Origin: Solirubrobacterales bacterium
GTDB taxonomy: Bacteria > Actinomycetota > Thermoleophilia > Solirubrobacterales > Solirubrobacteraceae
Length of the DNA: 64,000 bases
Direction: 5' to 3'
Assembly (NCBI GenBank): GCA_947474595.1
Contig: CANJIV010000003.1
Location: forward strand, 1 to 64,000
Shown: in pieces, positions 51,184 to 60,150 of the stretch
Layout: the number at the start of each line of letters is the position of its first letter
Position numbering within the stretch: the stretch's first letter is position 1
The notes under the pieces: model-generated
The model's database searches: none
What the model was told of the DNA's origin: nothing
What the model saw: the letters and a program-made list of their open reading frames with translations, nothing else
Position numbers and translations under genes: made by a program

Positions 51184-52635
51184 TTAGCTTCGCCCTTCTT
51201 TGTTGCCGACGCGAGCAACTAACATCTCACGCGCTACGGTCACGTCGTCAAAGATCACCTTGGCACCGTCGGCCAGCTTCTGCCACTGCTCATGGCCACG
51301 CCCCGCTATGACGACAACATCGCCGGGGCTAGCAGCGTTAATCACTGCCTTGATTGCCTCGCGGCGATCGGCGATCGCCTCAGTATTTGGGCCAGTCCCG
51401 ACCATCACCTCGTCGACGATCGCCTGGGGATCCTCGGAGCGCGGATTGTCTGAGGTAACAACGACCACGTCGGCTAACCGTGAGGCGATCTCACCCATGA
51501 TCGGCCGCTTCGTGCGATCACGATCACCCTCTCCGGTTAAGGCCAAAATCAACCGTCGGCTTGTGATCTCGCGTACTGCGACTAAGACACTCTCAAGGGC
51601 GTCGGGGGTGTGGGCGTAATCAACAAGCACGGTGAAGTCCTGTCCCTCATCAACTACCTCTAAGCGCCCGCGGACCTGCCCGGCCTCCGTGAGCGCTTTA
51701 GTGATCGTCTCGTCGCTGACGCCTAGTGATGATGCTGTTGCCACAGACGCCAGCACGTTGGCGACGTTAAAGCGCCCCGGCAGAGGAGACCGCAGCTCCA
51801 ACCTCACACCGTCTGGCTTGGTCACGGTAAAGCCTGAGCCTTGAAGGTCGGTCTGGATATCAGTTGCGCGAAAGTCGGCCTCGGCGTCGAGCGCAAAGGT
51901 CACCGTCTGGGGGAACTCATCGGCTAGGCGCCGGCCATAGGGGTTATCAACGTTGGCTAGGGCCACGGCGGGGGCCAGCTCCCAGAGTCGTCGCTTGGCT
52001 AAAAAGTAGCCTTCCATCGTTGCGTGAAAGTCCAGATGGTCTTGGGTGAGATTGGTGAAGATCGCAGCAGAGAGGTTGATTGAGTCGCAGCGGTGCAGCT
52101 CTAGGGCGTGCGATGAGGCCTCCATCACGCAGCAGACGTTTCCAGCCGCCAACATCGCGGCAAAGTCAGCCTGGAGACCTATCGCCTCATCTGTGGTTAA
52201 GGAGGCCTCGCGCTGGACCCCTCCAATTAGGGACTTGACTGTTCCCAGTAGGCCGCATGACCGTCCAGCGGCCTCCAAGATCGCATGCAGCAGGAATGCT
52301 GTTGTGGTCTTGCCATTAGTTCCCGTGATGGCGACGACCTCTAACGTCGCGCTCGGGTCACCGTAGAAACGCGCAGCCACGTCGGCCATCGTCGAGCGCA
52401 CCGAATCGACCACCACTTCGGTTACGCCGAGCCCAAGTGGCCTCTCTGTCACCAGCGCAACAGCCCCCCCAGCGACTGCTGCTTTGGCAAAATCATGCCC
52501 GTCTTGCTGGAAGCCAGAGACGCAGAAGAACAAAGAGCCGGGGCCTGCGCGACGACTGTCGAAGGCCAATTCGCTTACTTCGACGCCCGGCAGGTTGTAG
52601 CCGTCGATGAGGTCACTCAGCAGCATCTGGGCCAT
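51184..52635 (-). CDS. murE: UDP-MurNAc-tripeptide ligase, meso-diaminopimelate type
   Basis: The 483-residue ligase adds the third residue of the stem peptide. It has ELAFDSRRAGPGSLFF, the ATP loop AITGTNGKTTTAFLL, EASSHALELHR, and the substrate motif DNPRSEDP, which indicates meso-diaminopimelate. The C-terminal VIAGRGHEQWQ is normal. Its position is odd: it starts 23 nt inside the end of murF rather than before murF, and a deleted copy lies in the usual place (54019-54264). Confidence 0.96.
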   Translation of the reverse strand: MAQMLLSDLIDGYNLPGVEVSELAFDSRRAGPGSLFFCVSGFQQDGHDFAKAAVAGGAVALVTERPLGLGVTEVVVDSVRSTMADVAARFYGDPSATLEVVAITGTNGKTTTAFLLHAILEAAGRSCGLLGTVKSLIGGVQREASLTTDEAIGLQADFAAMLAAGNVCCVMEASSHALELHRCDSINLSAAIFTNLTQDHLDFHATMEGYFLAKRRLWELAPAVALANVDNPYGRRLADEFPQTVTFALDAEADFRATDIQTDLQGSGFTVTKPDGVRLELRSPLPGRFNVANVLASVATASSLGVSDETITKALTEAGQVRGRLEVVDEGQDFTVLVDYAHTPDALESVLVAVREITSRRLILALTGEGDRDRTKRPIMGEIASRLADVVVVTSDNPRSEDPQAIVDEVMVGTGPNTEAIADRREAIKAVINAASPGDVVVIAGRGHEQWQKLADGAKVIFDDVTVAREMLVARVGNKEGRS

Positions 52636-54022
52636 TCAACTCAAGCAGCGAGTCAGCCACGACCTCTAGCGCCACCCCACGCGAGCCTTTGACCAAGATG
52701 GTGTCGCCTGTCTGCGCTAGATCTCCGACAAGCGCCGCAGCCTCCCCGGCATCAGCGACAGCGTGCCCGACCCCATCCGAATCAAAGCCGTCGAGCATCA
52801 CGGCTGCCAGCGATCCAACTGTCACTAGGAGGTCAACCTCACAGCTTGCGGCATGGCGACCGATCTCAATATGGAAGGCTTTCTGGTCTGGCCCGAGTTC
52901 AAGCATGTCTCCGAGCACCGCGACGCGGCGGCCTGGGGCGACTACGGCTAGGTCGTCTAGGGCAGCACGCATCGACACCGGGTTGGCGTTGTAGCAATCG
53001 TTGATCACGACGATCCCGTCGCCGATCGCGATTCGCTGCTCTCGTAGAGCTGAGAAGGCGACCTCGACACGGCCACTGGGCACCACTCCGATTGCTTGCG
53101 CAGCGGCTACAGCTGCGAGGGCATTGGAGCGCTGGTGGGCTTGGGTGAATGAGAGCCACAGATCAATGGTCTCCCCTCCCGCGCTGATTATAAGATGCTC
53201 CCCGTCTGCCTCAAGAAGGGCAACGTCGCCACCATCGCCAAAGGTCACAATCTCGATGTCATCGCGAGTTAAGTGGGGGGCTAGGAGCGGCTCAACCGAT
53301 GGAATGACGACAGTTGAGCCGACTGGTAAGTCTCGTATCAGCTCAGCCTTTGCTTCCGCGATCGCCTCGATCGTGCCGAGCAGCTCAAGATGGCCCGGGC
53401 CCACATTGACTATCACGCCGACGTCGGGCTCGGCGATCGCAACCAGCTCTGCGATCTCACCAAGTCCGCGCATCCCCATCTCCAGAACGAACACTTCGGT
53501 GTCGGGCGGCGCGTCCAAGATGCAGAGAGGAAGGCCGATCTCTGTGTTGTGGTTAGCGGGACTCGCGAAGGTGCGCCTGTGCGGTGAAAGCATCGCAGCG
53601 AGGATGTCTTTGGTGGATGTCTTCCCAGTTGACCCGGTTATCCCGATTACTGCAGCGCCCAGCTCTCGGCGCCAAGCGCGCGCTAGGTGACCCAATGCCG
53701 CAACAGGATCTGCGGCGGCGATCAGCGCGCCTGGACCGCCGACATCTTTGCTCCCACCTGACTTACCTCCGACGAGATCGCCAGCTGCCGCCTCTGCGAT
53801 CCAGCGTGGCGTAGCGATCGCCCCCCAGGCACCCGCTGCAAGTGCCTCAGGGACGAAAGCGCCCCCATCAAAATGCTCCCCTGATATAGCCACAAAGAGG
53901 TCACCTGGCATTACTTGGCGTGAGTCAATGACCGCACGCAACGGTCCGCTCCCACCGAGCGGGCTGCGCTCGAGAGTGCCTTGAGCGCCCGCAGCTACTT
54001 CGATGGCGGTCCACGCCCTCAT
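52613..54022 (-). CDS. murF: UDP-MurNAc-tripeptide--D-alanyl-D-alanine ligase
   Basis: The 469-residue ligase adds D-Ala-D-Ala. It has AVIDSRQVMPGDLFVAISG, ATP loop VIGITGSTGKTSTKDIL, LEMGMRGLGEIAEL, and VINDCYNANPVSMRAALD. The start overlaps the stop of the murE remnant by 4 nt, and the end overlaps murE by 23 nt. Confidence 0.96.
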   Translation of the reverse strand: MRAWTAIEVAAGAQGTLERSPLGGSGPLRAVIDSRQVMPGDLFVAISGEHFDGGAFVPEALAAGAWGAIATPRWIAEAAAGDLVGGKSGGSKDVGGPGALIAAADPVAALGHLARAWRRELGAAVIGITGSTGKTSTKDILAAMLSPHRRTFASPANHNTEIGLPLCILDAPPDTEVFVLEMGMRGLGEIAELVAIAEPDVGVIVNVGPGHLELLGTIEAIAEAKAELIRDLPVGSTVVIPSVEPLLAPHLTRDDIEIVTFGDGGDVALLEADGEHLIISAGGETIDLWLSFTQAHQRSNALAAVAAAQAIGVVPSGRVEVAFSALREQRIAIGDGIVVINDCYNANPVSMRAALDDLAVVAPGRRVAVLGDMLELGPDQKAFHIEIGRHAASCEVDLLVTVGSLAAVMLDGFDSDGVGHAVADAGEAAALVGDLAQTGDTILVKGSRGVALEVVADSLLELNGPDAAE

Positions 54023-54264
54023 CTTCCGACACCCCCGTGCACGTCAGTGGTCCGCTGGGCCAGAAACTCGCGCCCGATCACCATGCTGTCCCCGTCTTTC
54101 GCTGTCGCAACCGCCGGCTTGATCGCGTCGAGCCGGTCACATATGGATTGGGCCTCAGAACTAGCGCTAACTATTATTTCATCGACCATTGACTGGGGAT
54201 CCTTGAAGCGCGGATTGCCTGAAGTAACAGCGACCACGTCCGCCATGAGATCGGTCAGCAGCAT
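54019..54264 (-). pseudogene. Internally deleted murE copy (81-codon open frame)
   Basis: The 81-residue frame begins MLLTDLMADVVAVTSGNPRF and aligns to two separate parts of MurE: its first residues to the MurE N-terminus (MLLSDLI) and the rest to the C-terminal domain (LADVVVVTSDNPRSEDPQAI). DNA identity is still high at both ends (GATGCTGCTGA is shared). The substrate motif DNPR has become GNPR and GRGHE has become GREFL, and the ATP-binding domain is gone, so it cannot be a ligase. The frame is open and overlaps murF by ATGA, so it may still be translated to couple murF. Confidence 0.88.
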
Positions 54265-54324
54265 CTAGGTCCGTGATTCTACGGAGCTGTCTGTCGGAAG
54301 CGGTCATTGCGCGCGCCGCAGGCC

Positions 54325-55983
54325 TCACCCTGGCGGGATGCGCAGGTACGGCAGCGCGAAAGCCGTGATCTTCTGAAACGCTGGCGCTGCTACTACGGAC
54401 CCGTAGTACTCGCCTTGGGGTTCATCGACCATCACTGTCACAAGTAGGCGAGGGTTCTTGGCAGGTGCGAAGCCGACAAACGAAGCGACAAATTTTGTCT
54501 CGGAGTAGACACCGTTGTCAGGCTTGTTAGCCGTGCCGGTCTTGCCGGCTAGCTCGTAGCCGGGGATCGAAACTTCACTTGCAGTACCGCCGGCGGCGAC
54601 AACCCCCTCGAGCATCTTGCGCACGCTCTCGGCAGTCTTAGCACTGATAACCCGCTTGCCGCGCGGCTCGGCCACGGGACGACCGCCAATTGAGGCCAGG
54701 ATTCGCGGCGTACGCAGGATCCCGCCATTCGCTATCGCTGCGTAGGCTGCTGCCATCTGCATTGGGGTAACAGCAAGCCCTTGTCCAATCGGCAAGTTAC
54801 CCATCGATGAGCCCGAGTAATCCTTGACGCCAGGAACGATGCCGCCCTGCTCTCCCGCGAGATCGACGCCCGTTGGGGTCCCAAATCCGAAACGGTGCAC
54901 CCACTGATCGAACCTTTCAGCACCAAGGCGTAGGCCGATCGTGACCGCCCCTACATTGCTTGACTGAGCAAGAATTTGGGCGGTCGTAAGGACCCCTCCG
55001 CCACCATCGTGGGCCTCATTGATCGTTCTATCTGCAACCTGAATCGAAGAGCCAAGCTCAAAAGTCGTGTTGGGCGTGATGATTCCTTCTGAGAGCGCCC
55101 CGGCGACGGTGAAGGGCTTAAATGTTGAGCCGGGCTCGTAGGCTGAAACCACCGACTTATCGGTGAGCGCGTCTGGCGTAGCGCTGCCGAAGTCGTTGGA
55201 GTCAGCTAGTGGCCAGTTAGCGTCGGCGAGGATCTCACCGTTGCGCGGATCCATCACGATCACGGTCGCGCCCTTAGGAGAGAATGTCTTTCCGATCTCT
55301 GCCAAGACCGCCTCGGCCTTGTTCTGGATAGCGGCATCGATCGTTAGCGAGATAGAGCTGCCCGGCAGCACAGCCTTCTGGTCGGTCATCGAAATCGGCT
55401 GACCAATGGCGTCGCTCACCAAACGCCGCTTGCCGTCGCTTCCGTGGAGCAAGGAGTTGCGCGCGTATTCCAATCCCGCGAGACCAACGCCGTCAATCCC
55501 GACCGTTCCAATTACTTGAGCAGCGAGTTGCTTTTGGGGATAGATGCGCTTGCTCGAAGGGATGAAATCGAGTCCTTCTATCCCGAGCTTTTCGAGCTTG
55601 CGAGCCTTACCGTCTGGCAGCTGACGAGCCATGTAGACGAACCCTCCCGGCTGGGATAGCTTGGAGAGAACATCCGCCTCTGGCTGGCCCAATATAGGAG
55701 CGATACGGCGAGCAACGCCGGGCTTGTCTTTGATCAAGTAAGGCGTTGCAGCCACGTCGGCTGCCGGCTCAGAGACTGCCAAAGGAACGCCATTGCGATC
55801 GGTGATTGTCCCACGTCGGGCTGGGATGACCACTTCGGAAACCTGCTGACTTGTTGCCGCAGCCTGGAAGTCCGCGCCCCTGATTCCACCGAGCCAGACA
55901 GCACGCCCCAAGGCTACGAGGAGGATCAGAGCAAAGATCCCGAAGAGGAGCCCGATCCGGCGGTCGATCAGCCGGAGTGCCAC
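54325..55983 (-). CDS. ftsI: Division-specific penicillin-binding protein (FtsI/PBP)
   Basis: The 552-residue transpeptidase crosslinks septal peptidoglycan. It has an N-terminal membrane helix (IGLLFGIFALILLVALGRAV), a dimerisation/pedestal domain (PARRGTITDRNGVPLAVSEP), and the penicillin-binding motifs EPGSTFKPF (active-site Ser), SSN in LAQSSNVGAV, and KTGTA in LAGKTGTANKP. No PASTA domains follow. It lies 36 nt after the ftsL-like gene. Confidence 0.95.
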   Translation of the reverse strand: MALRLIDRRIGLLFGIFALILLVALGRAVWLGGIRGADFQAAATSQQVSEVVIPARRGTITDRNGVPLAVSEPAADVAATPYLIKDKPGVARRIAPILGQPEADVLSKLSQPGGFVYMARQLPDGKARKLEKLGIEGLDFIPSSKRIYPQKQLAAQVIGTVGIDGVGLAGLEYARNSLLHGSDGKRRLVSDAIGQPISMTDQKAVLPGSSISLTIDAAIQNKAEAVLAEIGKTFSPKGATVIVMDPRNGEILADANWPLADSNDFGSATPDALTDKSVVSAYEPGSTFKPFTVAGALSEGIITPNTTFELGSSIQVADRTINEAHDGGGGVLTTAQILAQSSNVGAVTIGLRLGAERFDQWVHRFGFGTPTGVDLAGEQGGIVPGVKDYSGSSMGNLPIGQGLAVTPMQMAAAYAAIANGGILRTPRILASIGGRPVAEPRGKRVISAKTAESVRKMLEGVVAAGGTASEVSIPGYELAGKTGTANKPDNGVYSETKFVASFVGFAPAKNPRLLVTVMVDEPQGEYYGSVVAAPAFQKITAFALPYLRIPPG

Positions 55984-56019
55984 GCGCTTAGGAAGATCTA
56001 GGGGTAGAAGGTTCAGCCA

Positions 56020-56745
56020 TCACGGAGTTGGTGTGGATTGATCAGTTGTCCCCACCACTAAAGCCGGATCCACCAAGGCTGCGTCGACCGGCGCCAGATC
56101 TGTGCTGATCGCGTCGACTGCCATCGCGGCAGCTAGATCAGCGGCTGCAGTCGCCTGCGCTGCCACCGCTGCCGTCGCCTCTGGGCCAAACGCTCCGGAG
56201 CGCAGCGCCTTGGCGGCCAGCGCAGCGTCGCGTTCAACATTAGGCCTGATGTAGTGAAGATCGCCCGCCGCAGGCATCACAAGTCCGAGCCTCTGAGCCT
56301 CGGTCTGGAGGCGCTCGCGTGCTCCAAGGCGTGAGATCGAGCCCTTGAGCTCGGCGTTAGCTCGCTCCAGAAGCCCGCTTCGCTGCACCGACTCTCCGAT
56401 ACCTGCGTTGAGCTTAAGCAGCGAAACCTGCATCCCAACTAGGCCGATCAAAAGGACCCCAATAAGAGCTATCCACCACCGACCGCGCGCGAGAATTTCA
56501 ACAAAGCGGTGGTCGGGAATCGTTACGACGCCGCGAGCTACGCGCAGACCCAAGGGAGCTGCGGCGATTGCCCCACCACTGAACTGCGCCTGGCGAGAGC
56601 CCCCAGCACTGCCGCGCTTGATCGGCCCCGAGACCCTACGAGCAATCCGGGAGGGCGGGCGGGCGCTGGTGGAATCAATACGACGGGCTGAGAGTTGACG
56701 TGATTGGCCGCGAGCTGCGGCCGTGGCGCCACTAGGCGGAGTCAT
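56020..56745 (-). CDS. ftsL: FtsL-like division protein with long tails
   Basis: The 241-residue protein has a basic, disordered N-terminus (~85 residues), one membrane helix (WWIALIGVLLIGLVGMQVSL) and a short coiled coil (LLERANAELKGSISRLGARE) ending in a division-protein-like EAQRLGLVMPAAGDLHYI segment. The last ~75 residues are Ala-rich low complexity. Position between rsmH and ftsI identifies it as FtsL; sequence alone is weak. The stop region overlaps rsmH by 4 nt. Confidence 0.8.
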   Translation of the reverse strand: MTPPSGATAAARGQSRQLSARRIDSTSARPPSRIARRVSGPIKRGSAGGSRQAQFSGGAIAAAPLGLRVARGVVTIPDHRFVEILARGRWWIALIGVLLIGLVGMQVSLLKLNAGIGESVQRSGLLERANAELKGSISRLGARERLQTEAQRLGLVMPAAGDLHYIRPNVERDAALAAKALRSGAFGPEATAAVAAQATAAADLAAAMAVDAISTDLAPVDAALVDPALVVGTTDQSTPTP

Positions 56746-57686
56746 CGACTCTGCTCAACTTTGCGCGCTGCGCGCAGATGGGCTGACTTGGCGCGGGGAT
56801 TTGCAGCGATCTCTCCTGCCGTAGGAGCGATTGCACGGCGGCTTAGAAGCTCACCCTTCGGGTTCTGACCGCATGCGCAGATCGGTAGGTCCGGCGGGCA
56901 GACGCAGCCACGCGCCTGCGCTGTCAGGAAGCGCTTAACACGGCGATCCTCAAGCGAGTGAAAAGAGATAACGCCGACACGTCCGCCAACCGCGAGCGAG
57001 CGCCAAGCGAGCGGCAGCGCCTGATCTAGCTGATCGAGCTCATCATTTACGGCGATACGGATTGCTTGGAATGAACGCTTGGCTGGATGGCCGCCCGCAA
57101 ACTGCGCCGGGACAGGAATTGCGCTCTTAATTGTGTCTACGAGCTCCTGGGTGGTCTCAAAGGTGTGATCACGGCGTCGGCGCACGATCGAGCGGGCGAT
57201 CGGACCGGCGTAGCGCTCCTCGCCATATTCACGCAGTAGACGTGTGATCTGGCGCTCGTCGAAGGTATTGACAACGACCGCAGCGGTGAGTTCTTGGTCG
57301 GGGTCCATGCGCATATCCAAAGGTGCGTCGTAGCTGTAGGAAAAGCCCCGGTCGCGCGTATCGACTTGCAGTGACGACATCCCGAGGTCGAGGGTCACCA
57401 TGTCGGCCTCAACCCCTTCGTCAACCAGCTGAGCGAGCCCGTCAGCAAAGGTTGCACGGATAAAGCGCGTGTTGCAGGAGACCTCCGCGGCCAGCGCGGC
57501 GAAGCGTTCTTCGGCGATCGGGTCGCGATCTATCCCGATCAGCGTCCCTGCGGATCCAATCCGTTCGGCGATCAGACTTGCGTGCCCGCAGCCCCCAACC
57601 GTCGCGTCAATCGCGACCTGCCCTGGGCGAGGATCGAGAGCCTCGATCAGTTCGCCGGCGAGAACCGGAACGTGGATGGCGGTCAT
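56742..57686 (-). CDS. rsmH: 16S rRNA (cytosine-1402-N4)-methyltransferase
   Basis: The 314-residue methyltransferase has HVPVLAGELIEALDPRPGQV, the SAM site DATVGGCGHASLIAER, LDLGMSSLQVDTRDRGFSYS, and ISFHSLEDRRVKRFL. The ATG at 57686 lies 1 nt after the mraZ stop and begins the family homology; a GTG 12 nt upstream is possible. It is also known as mraW. Confidence 0.96.
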   Translation of the reverse strand: MTAIHVPVLAGELIEALDPRPGQVAIDATVGGCGHASLIAERIGSAGTLIGIDRDPIAEERFAALAAEVSCNTRFIRATFADGLAQLVDEGVEADMVTLDLGMSSLQVDTRDRGFSYSYDAPLDMRMDPDQELTAAVVVNTFDERQITRLLREYGEERYAGPIARSIVRRRRDHTFETTQELVDTIKSAIPVPAQFAGGHPAKRSFQAIRIAVNDELDQLDQALPLAWRSLAVGGRVGVISFHSLEDRRVKRFLTAQARGCVCPPDLPICACGQNPKGELLSRRAIAPTAGEIAANPRAKSAHLRAARKVEQSR

Positions 57687-57687
57687 G

Positions 57688-58122
57688 TCAAGAAGCACGA
57701 TCGAGGCCGGCGGCGATGTCGGGGATACGGGCAGAGAGATCGTTGTTATAAGCGGTCCAAGCGCTCTGGTTCCAAACCTCTAGGCACTCACCGGCTCCGG
57801 TGACAACAACCTCTCTCTCAAGATTGGCGTGCTCCATCAAGAAGGCCGCCAGCATCACTCGGCCAGCCTTGTCTAGCTCAATGTCGATCGCGTTAGCTGA
57901 GAAGTAGCGCGAAAGCTGACGCGCCTCAGGCGATAGCGGATTGCGACCTAGGAGGGCAGCAGCAGTCTGAGCCTCGTATGCCGCGGGAGTCCAAATCGCG
58001 ACACACGGCTCGACGCCCTTGGCCAGTACGACCCCAGCGCCTAAGGCAACACGAAACCTAGCCGGCACTGTTAGCCGGTTCTTTGCGTCAAGGGTGTGGT
58101 CGAAGGTTCCGCGGAAGGTCAT
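57688..58122 (-). CDS. mraZ: Transcriptional regulator MraZ
   Basis: The 144-residue protein has the two AbrB-like SpoVT halves: MTFRGTFDHTLDAKNRLTVP and, later, YFSANAIDIELDKAGRVMLA. It usually forms a ring and represses its own dcw promoter through GTGGG repeats; three such boxes lie upstream (58206-58251). The ATG at 58122 is chosen by homology; the longer frame continues into the operator. Confidence 0.95.
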   Translation of the reverse strand: MTFRGTFDHTLDAKNRLTVPARFRVALGAGVVLAKGVEPCVAIWTPAAYEAQTAAALLGRNPLSPEARQLSRYFSANAIDIELDKAGRVMLAAFLMEHANLEREVVVTGAGECLEVWNQSAWTAYNNDLSARIPDIAAGLDRAS

Positions 58123-58152
58123 ATCGGTTGAATCAAGTAGTTCTTGAACCGA

Positions 58153-58181
58153 GGTGGCGGAGTGGGAGGAGCCCCGCCACC
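58153..58181. other. Hairpin in the mraZ leader
   Basis: GGTGGCGG (58153-58160) and CCGCCACC (58174-58181) form a perfect 8-bp stem with a 13-nt loop, between the MraZ boxes and the mraZ start. It may affect transcript stability or attenuation of the whole dcw operon. Confidence 0.5.
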
Positions 58182-58205
58182 GCGGTCCAATGCACGGAAA
58201 CCTAC

Positions 58206-58263
58206 CCCACTCTCTCCCACTTTGCAACCCTTTATGCGAATTATCTCCCACATCCCCATCATA
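58206..58263 (-). promoter_or_regulatory. dcw operator: MraZ boxes and candidate -10
   Basis: Reading the minus strand, GTGGG occurs at 58251-58247, 58220-58216 and 58210-58206; the last two are spaced by 5 nt, as in known MraZ operators. A TATGAT -10-like box (58263-58258) lies 6 nt before the first GTGGG. MraZ autoregulation of the cluster is therefore likely. Confidence 0.7.
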
Positions 58264-58447
58264 AGACCACTCCGAACAGCCATTTTTAGCTCTGCTGCGA
58301 GGATTTATGACTTTGAGAAAAAACGTGCGCGGGGGCCTAAATACGGCAACGTTTGCTGCACAAACAGCACTTGAACGCGATATTGCTGCCGCCAACCGAC
58401 ACCAAGACCTTCAGTACAACGGCCGTTGAAAGCGGTCTAGCTAGCGA

Positions 58448-59302
58448 TCAAGTCACGTGATTAACCAACGAGGCAGCTAGCGCGGCGGCGACCAGCAGCA
58501 GGACCGACGGCACGAGCAGTAGGGCAACGACGAGCTGGATCTTTGGGCTCGCGCGCGCCGCTTGATCACGCACCCGTCGAGCCCGAGCCGCTCGCGCCTC
58601 TCGTGCCTGAGCACCTAAGGCCTCCGTTACTGGTGCGCCATGGCGCTGCGTGCGCTCCAAAGCCGCCACCAGAGATGTCATGCCCAGCGGCGGACAGCGT
58701 GCCGCCAAGCGCTCCAACGCCTCACTGGTAGGAACGCCTAAGTCAATCTCGCCCGCTGCGCGACGCCACTCCGACGCTAAAAGTCCGCCGTGGCGACGAC
58801 CCACCTCCCCCATCGCACGCATAACCGGCAACCCAGCCCCGACAGCCACCCGCAGGAGGTCGAGCAGGTCTGGGAGCTCCACCTCCATAACCCGCCTGCG
58901 CGTGCGGATGCGTCGCGCCAGCCAGAGATCAGGCAGGAAGAATCCGGCGATCGGGCAGGCGAGCGCTGCTGGAAGCGGCAGGCGACCAGGCAAAGAGGCG
59001 GCGATCGGAGCACCCGCCAGAAGTGCAACCAGGGCCGATCCGCCCTTGGCAGCCATCACGTCTGCGAGCTTGAGGTTTAGCGGTGTTCCAGCCGCGGTGA
59101 TCCTTGCCAGCAACGTCGGACCTCCTACCAAAGGAGAGCCGACCCGCCGCCCAATCCTCGCCGACCACACGACAAATCGGCCGCGGCGAAGTTCTCGTGC
59201 CTGCGCCCGACGGCCGCGTGGCAGCGAGGTAGCAGCTAGGTCTATGACTGCGAATGCTGCAGCTACCGCGGCGCAGCAGCAGAGGAGCAACGCGACGATC
59301 AC
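58448..59302 (-). CDS. tadC: Type II/IV secretion F-family protein, TadC-like
   Basis: The 284-residue membrane protein has a T2SS-F domain with ELPDLLDLLRVAVGAGLPVM and LGMTSLVAALERTQRHGAPV, flanked by hydrophobic segments at the N-terminus and two at the end (KIQLVVALLLVPSVLLLVAA). GTG at 59302 is chosen because it makes a 4-nt GTGA overlap with tadB and gives a standard start to the first helix. It forms the inner-membrane platform of a Tad-type pilus with TadB. Confidence 0.85.
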   Translation of the reverse strand: MIVALLLCCCAAVAAAFAVIDLAATSLPRGRRAQARELRRGRFVVWSARIGRRVGSPLVGGPTLLARITAAGTPLNLKLADVMAAKGGSALVALLAGAPIAASLPGRLPLPAALACPIAGFFLPDLWLARRIRTRRRVMEVELPDLLDLLRVAVGAGLPVMRAMGEVGRRHGGLLASEWRRAAGEIDLGVPTSEALERLAARCPPLGMTSLVAALERTQRHGAPVTEALGAQAREARAARARRVRDQAARASPKIQLVVALLLVPSVLLLVAAALAASLVNHVT

Positions 59303-60150
59303 GCGCCGACTCGGCCGAACCGTCGGATTGCCACAACGGCTAGGAGTTGTAAGCAGACCGCACATCCCAATAACACCATCGTCAGTGGTGATCCAACTAG
59401 TTGGCCTAGGTATCCAGGGCTGGCTAGTTCGGCTATTACTGCGGCGCCCGCTGGCAGTCCGGCGACGAGCATTCCCGTGAAGCGTGCCTGAGCTGTGGCC
59501 GAACGCGCATCGGCCTCAAGGCGGACCGTCTGCTCAAGCGTCTCTGCCACCGAGCGCAGCAGGCCTGCGAGATCTCCACCCGAATCGCGCTGAAGCAGAA
59601 TCGCCGCAACGACCGTGTCGTAGGCCCCACCTCCGGCTCGTTGCTGGAGGCGGGCGAGCACCAGCTCTGTTGACTCACCGAGATCTAAGCCTCGCCCCGC
59701 TGCGCCAAGCTCGACGGCCACCGGCCCTGATAATCCGCTACTTGCCGCCTGGGTTATCGCTGCGCGGATCGAATGCCCGCCAGCCAGCGCATCAGCGAGC
59801 GTTCGTGCCACGAGCGGCGCAGCGCCTTGGAGCTCGGCCACATAACGGCGGCGGCGGGTGCGCACCGCCATAACGGCCAGCCATGGACCCGCCGCTCCGA
59901 GCCCTGCGGCAACTATCGGCCCAGCCACAAGCCACCCTGCAGCGGCCAAGGTCGCTAAGGCAAGAATGCTCAACCGCCGTCGTTCAACCGCCGTTGGTGT
60001 GCGGCCCTCGCGTCCGGCTGCGCGTAACGGAGCGATCGCCTGCGCGAGGACGGCAGCGACGCGGCTGCTCTCGATCCCAGCGATAGCCTCCCAGGCCGCC
60101 AGAACCCCCACAGCGGCTGCCACGGCTGCGAGGGCGGCTGCGGGGGTCAT
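59299..60150 (-). CDS. tadB: Tad pilus inner-membrane platform protein, TadB-like
   Basis: The 283-residue protein starts with [20 protein letters not shown] and has a T2SS-F domain (ELQGAAPLVARTLADALAGG, QRAGGGAYDTVVAAILLQRD) with membrane helices at both ends. The ATG at 60150 gives an ATGA overlap with tadA; the longer open frame reads into tadA. Confidence 0.87.
   Translation of the reverse strand: MTPAAALAAVAAAVGVLAAWEAIAGIESSRVAAVLAQAIAPLRAAGREGRTPTAVERRRLSILALATLAAAGWLVAGPIVAAGLGAAGPWLAVMAVRTRRRRYVAELQGAAPLVARTLADALAGGHSIRAAITQAASSGLSGPVAVELGAAGRGLDLGESTELVLARLQQRAGGGAYDTVVAAILLQRDSGGDLAGLLRSVAETLEQTVRLEADARSATAQARFTGMLVAGLPAGAAVIAELASPGYLGQLVGSPLTMVLLGCAVCLQLLAVVAIRRFGRVGA

Noticed and set aside
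58123-58395. N-terminal extension of mraZ
   Set aside because: The extension reads through the MraZ boxes and leader hairpin; family homology begins at the ATG at 58122.
58650-59480. Long open frame (276 codons) antisense to tadC
   Set aside because: Arg/Ala-rich shadow; tadC on the other strand has clear family motifs and operon overlaps.
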